DNA of 10,986 bases. Source: Planctomycetales bacterium (GTDB lineage Bacteria; Planctomycetota; SBBH01). Positions 6,238 through 10,986 of this stretch are shown in pieces. The notes beneath the pieces are model-generated. The model ran no database searches. It was not told the DNA's origin and was given only the letters and a program-made list of their open reading frames with translations. Numbering within the stretch: the stretch's first letter is position 1; each line of letters begins with the position of its first letter. The stretch is taken from assembly GCA_005239795.1 (NCBI GenBank), contig SBBH01000133.1, forward strand, positions 1-10,986. Direction: 5' to 3'. Position numbers and translations under genes: made by a program.

Positions 6238-7545
6238 TTATCGCGTCCGGCGCACGCCCCGGCGCACGCCCGGCCGCTGGGGGGGCGGCGTGTAGACGAC
6301 GGGGCCGGTCCGCGCGGCGGTGCCAGGCGGCGCCTGCGGGGATTCCGCGCCATCCGCGAAGCCAGGATAGAAAAGGCGCGGGACCGACCGGCCGATCTCC
6401 GCCTCGATCGCCGCAAGCTGGTGCAATTCCTCGAGGGAGACGAGGCTCGCCGCCTCACCCGTCGCCTCGGCGCGCCCCGTGCGCCCCACCCGGTGGATGT
6501 AATCCTCCACCGACTGCGGCAGGTCGTAATTGATGACATGCGAGATGTCTTCGATATCCAGGCCCCGCGCGGCGATGTCGGTCGCCACGAGGATCTGGAC
6601 CTTGCGGGCGCGGAACGCCTCCAGGGCCGCGATCCGCTCGGGCTGTGAGAAATCGGAATGGATGCACTTCACGGTGTACCCGGCGCGCGCGAGCTCCGCT
6701 GCGACCATGTCGGCGCGATGGCGCGTGCGGGCAAAAACGAGGACCGAGGGCATCGGCGAATCCTTGAGGATCCGCACCAGGAGCGCCGTCTTCAAGTGCA
6801 TCGGAATCGGGTAGATCTTGTGGTCGATCCCGTCGGGGATCTTGGGACGCGCCAGCGCCTCCCCCACCGAAACCTGCGCGGGATCCTTCTGGATCGAGGC
6901 GGCGAGCGATGCGACCGCGGGGGGCATCGTCGCCGAGAAAAGGAGGGTCTGGCGGTTCGTCGGCAGCCTCTCGACGATCCGGCGAATGTCCGGCATGAAG
7001 CCGATGTCGAGCATCCGGTCCGCCTCGTCCAGGACCAGAAAGGACAGCCGGTCGAACCGGGTGTTCCCGATCCCCATGTGATCCAGGAGCCGCCCCGGCG
7101 TCGCCGCGACGATCTCGACGCCGGCGCGCAAAGCCTTGGTCTGAGGCTCCATCCCGACGCCGCCGTAGACCGCCGCGGCCCGGATCTTCGTGAAGCGCGC
7201 CAGGTCCTTAGCCACCCCTTCCACCTGGAGTGCAAGCTCCCGCGTCGGCACCAGGACGAGGACGCGCGTGCGGGGGTGGTGCGGGGCCGAGGGGTCAGAG
7301 CGCGCCACCAACAACCAATTCAAAATCGGCAGGAGATAGGCGGCGGTCTTGCCGCTCCCGGTCTGGGCCGTTCCTGTGAGATCCCGCCCCGCCGAGATGA
7401 CGGGGATCGCCTGCACCTGGACCGGCGTGGGACGAGAAAACCCCAGCTCCTTCACGGCCCGCAGGAGATCCGGATGGAGGGAAAAGGAATCGAATGATTC
7501 GGCCGACGCGTTGTCCTCCACGAAGGAGTTCATCATATCAAACAT
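6238..7545 (-). CDS. DEAD-box ATP-dependent RNA helicase (RhlE-like)
   Basis: The 435-residue protein has all the DEAD-box motifs. They are the Q motif GFSRPTPVQVQAIP (35-48), motif I AQTGSGKT (60-67), Ia PTRELALQ (100-107), Ib TPGR (149-152), II DEAD (173-176), III SAT (204-206), motif V ATDIAARGLD (321-330) and VI HRVGRTGR (351-358). It ends in a Pro-rich linker and an Arg-rich tail (RPGVRRGVRRTR) typical of RhlE-type proteins, which help ribosome assembly or RNA turnover by unwinding short duplexes. The start at 7545 lacks a good ribosome binding site; ATGs at codons 4 and 5 are alternatives. It is followed after 17 bp by the methyltransferase gene. The exact subfamily (RhlE, DbpA or CsdA) is not certain. 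Confidence 0.95.
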   Translation of the reverse strand: MFDMMNSFVEDNASAESFDSFSLHPDLLRAVKELGFSRPTPVQVQAIPVISAGRDLTGTAQTGSGKTAAYLLPILNWLLVARSDPSAPHHPRTRVLVLVPTRELALQVEGVAKDLARFTKIRAAAVYGGVGMEPQTKALRAGVEIVAATPGRLLDHMGIGNTRFDRLSFLVLDEADRMLDIGFMPDIRRIVERLPTNRQTLLFSATMPPAVASLAASIQKDPAQVSVGEALARPKIPDGIDHKIYPIPMHLKTALLVRILKDSPMPSVLVFARTRHRADMVAAELARAGYTVKCIHSDFSQPERIAALEAFRARKVQILVATDIAARGLDIEDISHVINYDLPQSVEDYIHRVGRTGRAEATGEAASLVSLEELHQLAAIEAEIGRSVPRLFYPGFADGAESPQAPPGTAARTGPVVYTPPPQRPGVRRGVRRTR

Positions 7546-7619
7546 CGAGATTTTTTATTCCGGATTTTCTGGATCGGCCGCCGACGAGGAGCTTTTTAAC
7601 GATCCGCTGGGGCCGGCGG

Positions 7620-7901
7620 TTATCCGAGGGGAATCTCGCCCAAGCGCCGGATCGAGGCGACCTCGCCACGGGGGACCGCGACGCGCGCAAGCTTCGGCCA
7701 GATCCCGATCTGGGCAGCGCGGCGGATGAAGTCGTCCTTGGATTTTCCTTCGGAGCCCTCCTCATGGCTCTCGGCATCGTTCAGGATCACCGCGACCGGG
7801 GTCACCTCCTCGCACCGGCCGATAAAAACCTGCTTGCCGGAGGTGTCCACCACCACGGTGATGCCGTGGAGGTCGCCTTTATCAGAGTGAAATGTACCCA
7901 T
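7620..7901 (-). CDS. Small conserved-looking protein of unknown function
   Basis: The 93-residue product begins MGTFHSDKGDLHG. A beta-rich N-terminal half (GITVVVDTSGKQVFIGRC) is followed by an acidic, charged segment around residues 44-56, and then RRAAQIGIWPKL and a short strand region ending SIRRLGEI. It appears soluble and has no signal peptide with this start. The frame stays open 22 codons further upstream and would add a hydrophobic N-terminus. That extension is encoded by low-complexity repeat DNA, so I prefer the ATG at 7901, although no ribosome binding site precedes it. The overall look is of a small beta-barrel-type domain, but I cannot assign a family or function. It lies 74 bp before the DEAD-box helicase and 134 bp after the bacilliredoxin gene. 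Confidence 0.6.
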   Translation of the reverse strand: MGTFHSDKGDLHGITVVVDTSGKQVFIGRCEEVTPVAVILNDAESHEEGSEGKSKDDFIRRAAQIGIWPKLARVAVPRGEVASIRRLGEIPLG

Positions 7902-7910
7902 GGAACAAAT

Positions 7911-8036
7911 AAACAGAAAACAGCAAACGGCCAACATCAAACAAACAGCCAAACGGACAACTGTCAAACGCTTCGATCATGGGGGCTTGTCGTTTATCCG
8001 TTTGTTTGGTGCTTGGCTTTTTGGTGTTTGGTGTTT
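7911..8036. repeat. CAAAC-rich imperfect inverted repeat between genes
   Basis: The left arm (about 7911-7970) is built of CAAAC-like units and the right arm (7991-8036) of their complements. Exact pairing blocks are AAACGGA (7951-7957) with TCCGTTT (7997-8003) and AAACG (7966-7970) with CGTTT (7991-7995), around a 20-nt centre. The right end (8020-8036) repeats the 5493-5509 element in the opposite orientation. It starts at the bacilliredoxin stop codon, so it may act as a terminator as well as being a dispersed repeat. Confidence 0.5.
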
Positions 8037-8470
8037 CATCCAGTGGCTGCTTTGCCGCAATGCTTGTCAAAAGCCGCTGAAAGTTCCGCGGCCACCTGCT
8101 GGGGCGTCTTCCCCTCGATCGCATGGCGCGGCACGAAATGGACGACCTGCCCGTCCTTGAAGAGCGCCAAGGACGGGCTCGACGGCGGAAAGTCCGCGAA
8201 GTAGCCGCGTGCCTTCGCGACCGCCTCCGTATCCTGGCCGGCGAAGACCGTCGCAACGCGATCAGGCTTGCTGGCGTGCTTCAAGGCGAGCGCCACGCCG
8301 GGCCTGGCCGCCCCCGCCGCGCACCCGCAGACGGAATTGACGACGACGAGCGCCGTCCCGGACTTGACTCCCAAAAAGGCGTCGACCTCGGCGGCGTCTT
8401 TCAACTCCTTGACGCCGATCCCCGTGAGCTCCTCGCGCATCGGCTTGACCAGTTCCTCTGGATAAGGCAT
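8036..8470 (-). CDS. Bacilliredoxin, BrxA/BrxB family (DUF1094, YphP/YqiW-like)
   Basis: The 144-residue protein starts with MPYPEELVKPMREELT, the hallmark N-terminus of this thioredoxin-fold family. The unusual CxC active site is C48-G-C50 in VNSVCGCAAG, followed by ARPG. In Firmicutes these proteins remove bacillithiol from mixed disulfides on oxidised proteins; in other phyla the thiol partner is not settled. The ATG at 8470 is preferred over an in-frame GTG six bases upstream, because AAGGAGGT sits at ideal spacing from the ATG and almost touches the GTG. It is divergent from the DUF2203 gene and is the first gene of the minus-strand series that runs down to mnmA. Together with the peroxiredoxin and selenothioredoxin nearby it makes this part of the window a thiol-redox neighbourhood. 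Confidence 0.93.
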   Translation of the reverse strand: MPYPEELVKPMREELTGIGVKELKDAAEVDAFLGVKSGTALVVVNSVCGCAAGAARPGVALALKHASKPDRVATVFAGQDTEAVAKARGYFADFPPSSPSLALFKDGQVVHFVPRHAIEGKTPQQVAAELSAAFDKHCGKAATG

Positions 8471-8491
8471 TGGCACACCTCCTTTCCCGAG

Positions 8492-8520
8492 AGTCTATCA
8501 GAAACGGGCGCGATGTTCAC
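8492..8520 (-). promoter_or_regulatory. Candidate promoter for bacilliredoxin
   Basis: On the minus strand, GTGAAC (8515-8520) as a weak -35, 17 bp of spacer and TAGACT (8492-8497, 4 of 6 consensus) as -10 lie about 22 bp upstream of the ATG. Spacing is ideal but the boxes are weak. Confidence 0.3.
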
Positions 8521-8537
8521 TTCCTATCCGCTTCCCA

Positions 8538-8567
8538 TTGAAATCCGGACTCCCTTCGGCCTATTCT
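8538..8567 (+). promoter_or_regulatory. Candidate promoter for the DUF2203 gene
   Basis: TTGAAA (8538-8543), 18 bp of spacer and TATTCT (8562-8567) form a reasonable sigma-70 site. Transcription would begin at about 8574-8576, which is at the ATG itself (8576). No Shine-Dalgarno sequence precedes that ATG, so a leaderless mRNA is plausible. Confidence 0.4.
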
Positions 8568-8575
8568 CGCCGGTC

Positions 8576-8956
8576 ATGCCGCACCATCACCACGACCGGC
8601 ATTTCACCTTGAGCGAGGCCCAGGCCCTGCTCCCTAAAATCCGCAAGAAGATCGAGGCGATCATGAAGGCCAAGCGCGCAGTCGACGCTCGCCAGGCCGG
8701 AACCGCCCACGCCGAAAACGGCAACGGAAACGGCAAACATGCCGATCCGCTGAAAATCCTGACGCAACTCGCGCAGGAGCTGGCCGACGAAGGGATCCTC
8801 CTTAAGGACGCCGACCGCGGCCTTATCGATTTTCCCCACCTCCGAGAAGACGGCGAGGAAGTCTATCTCTGTTGGCTCTCCGGTGAAAAAGAGATCCTCT
8901 ACTGGCACCGGATCGAGGACGGCTTCGCCGGAAGGCAACCGATCAGCGAATTGTAG
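8576..8956 (+). CDS. DUF2203 family protein
   Basis: The 126-residue protein carries the family pattern. FTLSEAQALLP (10-20) near the start leads into a helix. A second helix (about 58-74) is followed by DADRGLIDFPHLREDGEE (78-95), then VYLCWLSGE, ILYWHRIEDGFAGRQP (107-122) at the end. The two helices are joined by a flexible GNGNGKH linker. No enzymatic function is established for the family, and no membrane segment or signal peptide is visible. The start is placed at 8576 because family similarity begins a few residues later, and because a promoter-like site fits it; an in-frame ATG at 8513 also lacks a ribosome binding site. The N-terminal MPHHHH run is natural-looking sequence, not evidence of a tag. 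The gene converges on the redox operon through a shared inverted repeat. Confidence 0.85.
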   Translation: MPHHHHDRHFTLSEAQALLPKIRKKIEAIMKAKRAVDARQAGTAHAENGNGNGKHADPLKILTQLAQELADEGILLKDADRGLIDFPHLREDGEEVYLCWLSGEKEILYWHRIEDGFAGRQPISEL

Positions 8957-8960
8957 AAGA

Positions 8961-9038
8961 GATTTTAGTCGCCAGTCCCCGGTTCCCAGCCCCCAGCCGT
9001 TCACCAGCGACTGGGGACTAGCACTGGCGATTGAAATC
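8961..9038. terminator. Inverted repeat between convergent genes, likely bidirectional terminator
   Basis: The arm at 8961-8980 (including TCGCCAGTCCCC) is nearly the reverse complement of 9013-9038. The right arm carries about six extra bases, a partial duplication of the same unit. Shorter CCCCAG/CTGGGG pairings also exist inside. It fills the gap between the DUF2203 stop (8956) and the monooxygenase stop (9037-9039), so it could end both transcripts. There is no clear T-run, and it may instead be a dispersed intergenic repeat. Confidence 0.45.
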
Positions 9039-9366
9039 ACCCTTCGCTCAGAACTTCGTGAATCGTCACCTGCGACGTCATCGCGGGCGGCTCGTCTGTG
9101 GGGCGGCCCGCAGCCCCCTTGGCGGCCGCATGCCTGGCATGCGCCTTTTTGAAGTCGTCGCTAGCGACCCAGGCGTCGAACGCCTCACGATTTTGCCACC
9201 GGGTGACGGACGAGAGCACCAAGATGTTCTCGGCGTCGCGCCAGAGCTCAAATGACAGGAACCCCGGACGCTGGTCGACCGCCTTCATGCGGGCCCGGAA
9301 CCGTTCCTCGATGTGGCGGGCCGTCGCCTCGTCGCGCGCGGTGATCTTGTTGATGACGACGATCAT
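9037..9366 (-). CDS. ABM-domain monooxygenase, IsdG/HmoA-like (putative heme-degrading)
   Basis: The 109-residue protein has a small ferredoxin-like alpha/beta barrel pattern. MIVVINKITA is strand 1, then an amphipathic helix, RPGFLSFELWRD, and ILVLSSVTRWQNREAFDAWVASDDFKKAH. The residues N6, W66 and H76 fall in the positions of the IsdG catalytic triad Asn7/Trp67/His77. This supports, but does not prove, heme oxygenation; related ABM proteins act on quinones or other substrates. The frame is open for a further 104 codons upstream, but that part only shadows the selenothioredoxin gene. The ATG overlaps that gene's stop as ATGA, a sign of translational coupling. The C-terminal 30 or so residues are a less structured extension. 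It is the third gene of the peroxiredoxin operon. Confidence 0.85.
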   Translation of the reverse strand: MIVVINKITARDEATARHIEERFRARMKAVDQRPGFLSFELWRDAENILVLSSVTRWQNREAFDAWVASDDFKKAHARHAAAKGAAGRPTDEPPAMTSQVTIHEVLSEG

Positions 9367-9953
9367 CTGCCGACGGAGCTGAAATCCTTGTACTTCCAGG
9401 TGAACTCCAGCTTCTTCGCCCAGATCGACTCCGGGTAGGTCTCGACGATCTGGCGGCAGGCCTCGTAGATGGCGTTCCCCCCCCCTTTCATCTTCCGGAA
9501 GGTCGAAACCGCCTGCCAGTAGACCGCCTCCGGAGCAAAATAGGTTTTCGGGAACTGCTCGACCACCTCGCTGAAACAGCCCAAGCCCTTGTCGGTCCGC
9601 CCCAACTGGTAGTTGGCCAGCCCCACGCCCACAAGGGCCTGTGCGGCGAACTCCTCCGGCGGAAGATATCCCAACCACCGGTGAAGGACGCGCCCTTCCC
9701 CCGCCGGATCGACGTAGAGGACCATCGGCGTCCAGAAGGCGCCGAGCTTTTTGGCGAGGTCTCGTTCCTGCATGACATCGAGGCGCACCGCGACGACATG
9801 CTCGGCGAGGACTTTCTTCACCGTCTCGTGCGGATACGTGACCGCATCCAGCTCGAGGCAGGCGGGTCAGTAGCGGCTAAAAAAATCGACGAAGAGGATC
9901 TTCTCGTGGGCCGCCGCTTTGGCCGCCGCCGCCGCATAGTTCGCCTCGAACAT
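9363..9953 (-). CDS. Thioredoxin-fold/TPR selenoprotein with in-frame TGA (Sec29)
   Basis: Read through one TGA (9867-9869), this is a 196-codon gene. Residues 19-32 read ILFVDFFSRY-U-P-A-C, so TGA stands at the first cysteine of a thioredoxin CxxC motif, giving U29-P-A-C32. The fold continues with VVAVRLDV, the cis-proline WTPM (74-77) and a strand; TPR-like helices follow from about 102 to 183. The upstream segment is coding: its ATG has GGAGG at good spacing, nine bp after the peroxiredoxin stop, and the same frame runs to the end without another stop. A stem-loop fitting a bacterial SECIS follows the TGA. The likely role is a thiol-disulfide reductase with high reactivity, perhaps serving the co-transcribed peroxiredoxin. 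A TGC-to-TGA mutation or sequencing error is the alternative. An ordinary gene caller would start at an internal GTG (9821) and lose the active site. Confidence 0.82.
9825..9857 (-). promoter_or_regulatory. Candidate bacterial SECIS element after the TGA
   Basis: In the mRNA, CTCG (9857-9854) can pair with CGAG (9828-9825). Inside that, TGCGG (9846-9842) pairs with CCGCA (9833-9829) around the 8-nt loop TCACGTAT. The apical loop begins 25 nt after the TGA, inside the 16-37 nt range described for bacterial SECIS. A G in the first two loop positions, usually needed, appears only if the closing G-C pair is open. Confidence 0.5.
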
Positions 9954-9962
9954 AAGGCCTCC

Positions 9963-10664
9963 TTAAACTTTCGCAGCGGCCTTCTTGGCGCGCGGCGCCT
10001 CGCCCGCGGCCCCTTCCAGCTCCTTCTTGTTCAGGTAGAAATCAAACCGCTCGTACTCCTTGTGGCCAGCGCGTTCGGCGACCTCCGCCTCGGTCTTGGG
10101 GGGCGGCACGACCACCTTGTCTCCCGGCTTCCAGTCGACGGGGGTGGCGACGCCGTTCTTGTCGGCGGTCTGCAGGGCGTCCAGGAGCCGCGCGATCTCG
10201 TTCACGTTGCGCCCGACGTTCAAGGGATAGTAGACAAGCGCCCGGATCGTCCGTTTGGGGTCGATCAGGAAGACCGCCCGGACGGTGACCGTCGCCGAGG
10301 CGCCCGGATGGATCATCCCGTAGAGAGCGGCCACCTTCATGTCGATGTCAGCAATCAAGGGATACGGGATCTCGACCTTCAGGATCTGCTTTAAGTTTTC
10401 GCGCCAGGCCAGATGACTGTGGATCGAGTCGATCGAAAGGCCGATGAGCTTCGCGCCCCGCCGCGTGAACTCCTCGTGGCGCTTGGCGAACTCCGTCAGC
10501 TCCGTGGAGCAAACGGGGGTGAAATCCGCTGGGTGGCTAAAGAGAATCACCCACTTGTCCCCCTGCCACTTCGAAAACTCGATCACCCCCTGCGTCGTGA
10601 CCGCCGTGAAATCCGGCGCCGTGTCCCCGATGCGAGGGATCCCCGTGACGGTTGTTTCTGACAT
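9963..10664 (-). CDS. 1-Cys peroxiredoxin (Prx6/AhpC-TSA family)
   Basis: The 233-residue protein reduces hydrogen peroxide and organic hydroperoxides. It has GDTAPDF (13-19), the peroxidatic motif PADFTPVC (45-52) with C52, a conserved Arg in TVRAVFLIDP, and the Prx6-type C-terminal arm with TPVDWKPGDKVVVPPP. C52 is the only cysteine in the protein, so an external reductant must resolve the sulfenic acid. The Lys/Ala-rich tail (RAKKAAAKV) is an addition. The ATG at 10664 is preceded by AAGGAGGGG at good spacing; the open frame extends 52 codons further upstream but without family resemblance. It heads an operon with the selenothioredoxin (9 bp later) and the ABM protein, and the former is the natural candidate for its electron donor (inference). 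Confidence 0.95.
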   Translation of the reverse strand: MSETTVTGIPRIGDTAPDFTAVTTQGVIEFSKWQGDKWVILFSHPADFTPVCSTELTEFAKRHEEFTRRGAKLIGLSIDSIHSHLAWRENLKQILKVEIPYPLIADIDMKVAALYGMIHPGASATVTVRAVFLIDPKRTIRALVYYPLNVGRNVNEIARLLDALQTADKNGVATPVDWKPGDKVVVPPPKTEAEVAERAGHKEYERFDFYLNKKELEGAAGEAPRAKKAAAKV

Positions 10665-10740
10665 AGTCCCCTCCTTATTTTTCTCTTTCAACCCCATCCG
10701 CGGCGCCGCGCGCAACCGCCACGCTCCCGCCTTTTGTCTT

Positions 10741-10769
10741 ACGGTAACGCGGAGAAAAAACGGGGTCAA
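10741..10769 (-). promoter_or_regulatory. Weak candidate promoter for the peroxiredoxin operon
   Basis: On the minus strand, TTGACC (10764-10769), 17 bp of spacer and TACCGT (10741-10746) lie about 75 bp before the ATG. The -35 is good and the -10 poor. A second TTGACC at 10822-10827 has no matching -10. The rest of 10665-10881 holds nothing I recognise. Confidence 0.22.
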
Positions 10770-10868
10770 TACGTTCGGCTCAAGAGACGAACTTAAGGAA
10801 CTCGAGAAACCGCCAAACAAAGGTCAACCGATTTAACCCCAAAAAAAGACTCCCCCCACACGACTCCC

Positions 10869-10874
10869 TATACT
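10869..10874 (+). promoter_or_regulatory. Candidate -10 box (TATACT) before the last ORF
   Basis: TATACT at 10869-10874, repeated overlapping at 10874-10879, lies just before an ATG at 10882. There is no ribosome binding site and no clear -35. The arrangement resembles that of folC and the DUF2203 gene. Confidence 0.25.
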
Positions 10875-10881
10875 ATACTCC

Positions 10882-10986
10882 ATGGGTTCGTCTGAGGAAA
10901 CGGTGGCAGAAACACGAGTTTCCCCAGTTCATAGGTGGATTCTGCAAGGTGCGAGCGTTCCGAAGAGGGCACGCAGTCCCCATGAC
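10882..10986 (+). CDS. Possible 5' end of a plus-strand gene (partial, unrecognised)
   Basis: An ATG opens a frame of 35 codons that is still open at the right edge (begins MGSSEETVAETRVSPVHRW). It is divergent from the peroxiredoxin operon and preceded by a TATACT box, and has no Shine-Dalgarno sequence. The stretch is too short to recognise a family, and it may be a chance frame. Confidence 0.35.
   Translation, partial: MGSSEETVAETRVSPVHRWILQGASVPKRARSPHD

Noticed and set aside
7902..7967. Hydrophobic N-terminal extension of the small protein (signal-peptide-like)
   Set aside because: The hydrophobic stretch is simply the translation of the CAAAC-rich repeat, and there is no ribosome binding site before it.
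8123..8575. Upstream extension of the DUF2203 frame
   Set aside because: It is antisense to the bacilliredoxin gene; family similarity starts only after 8576.
8576..8593. MPHHHH start of the DUF2203 protein as an artificial His tag
   Set aside because: Only four histidines, in natural genomic context with no vector sequence around.
9367..9678. Upstream extension of the ABM monooxygenase frame
   Set aside because: It overlaps the thioredoxin/TPR coding region in another frame and is Gly/Arg-rich shadow sequence; the ATGA overlap gives a natural start at 9366.
9867..9869. Reassigned genetic code (TGA as Trp or Gly)
   Set aside because: Other genes here end in TGA (bacilliredoxin, the selenothioredoxin itself, the ABM protein) and use TGG for Trp; only one internal TGA is seen, at a redox site.
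1..10986. tRNA, rRNA, CRISPR array, transposase or phage genes
   Set aside because: None seen on either strand; the repeats present are short hairpin or low-complexity types without spacer regularity.

Overview
The window is GC-rich bacterial DNA with tightly packed genes, almost all on the minus strand. Most starts have a Shine-Dalgarno (SD) site, but a few have none. The gene set (bacilliredoxin, DUF2203, a Hanks-type kinase with a zinc ribbon, MnmA, FolC) and the short GC-rich hairpin repeats between genes suggest an environmental, probably uncultured bacterium. The window does not fix the phylum. TGA and TGG are used in the standard way, except for one in-frame TGA that looks like a selenocysteine codon.

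Left part (1-2905, minus): an aconitase-fold protein, 675 codons long, is followed after 23 bp by a serine/threonine kinase that runs off the left edge. The aconitase homologue keeps the scaffold of the family. It has lost all three iron-sulfur cysteines and nearly every catalytic residue, and it carries a very basic C-terminal tail. It is probably an aconitase pseudoenzyme made together with a kinase. An AT-rich divergent promoter region (2906-3071) separates it from folC on the plus strand.

Middle part (3072-8470): folC (plus) and mnmA (minus) converge with overlapping stop codons. Reading the minus strand from right to left, the genes are bacilliredoxin, a small conserved protein, a DEAD-box RNA helicase, a SAM methyltransferase and mnmA. 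The gaps hold structured repeats. One is a tandem pair of 31-bp hairpins whose inner stems differ in sequence but still pair. Others are CAAAC-rich repeats. A strong hairpin buries the mnmA start codon.

Right part (8576-10664): a DUF2203 gene (plus) converges on a three-gene minus-strand redox operon. That operon encodes a 1-Cys peroxiredoxin, a thioredoxin-fold/TPR protein with TGA at the first cysteine position of its CxxC motif (U-P-A-C), and an IsdG-like ABM-domain monooxygenase that overlaps it by ATGA. The Sec thioredoxin could plausibly reduce the peroxiredoxin. The last 322 bp hold the operon's leader and the possible start of another plus-strand gene.

The two strongest points are the cysteine-free aconitase paralogue paired with a kinase, and the selenothioredoxin that an ordinary ORF call would cut to 152 residues.
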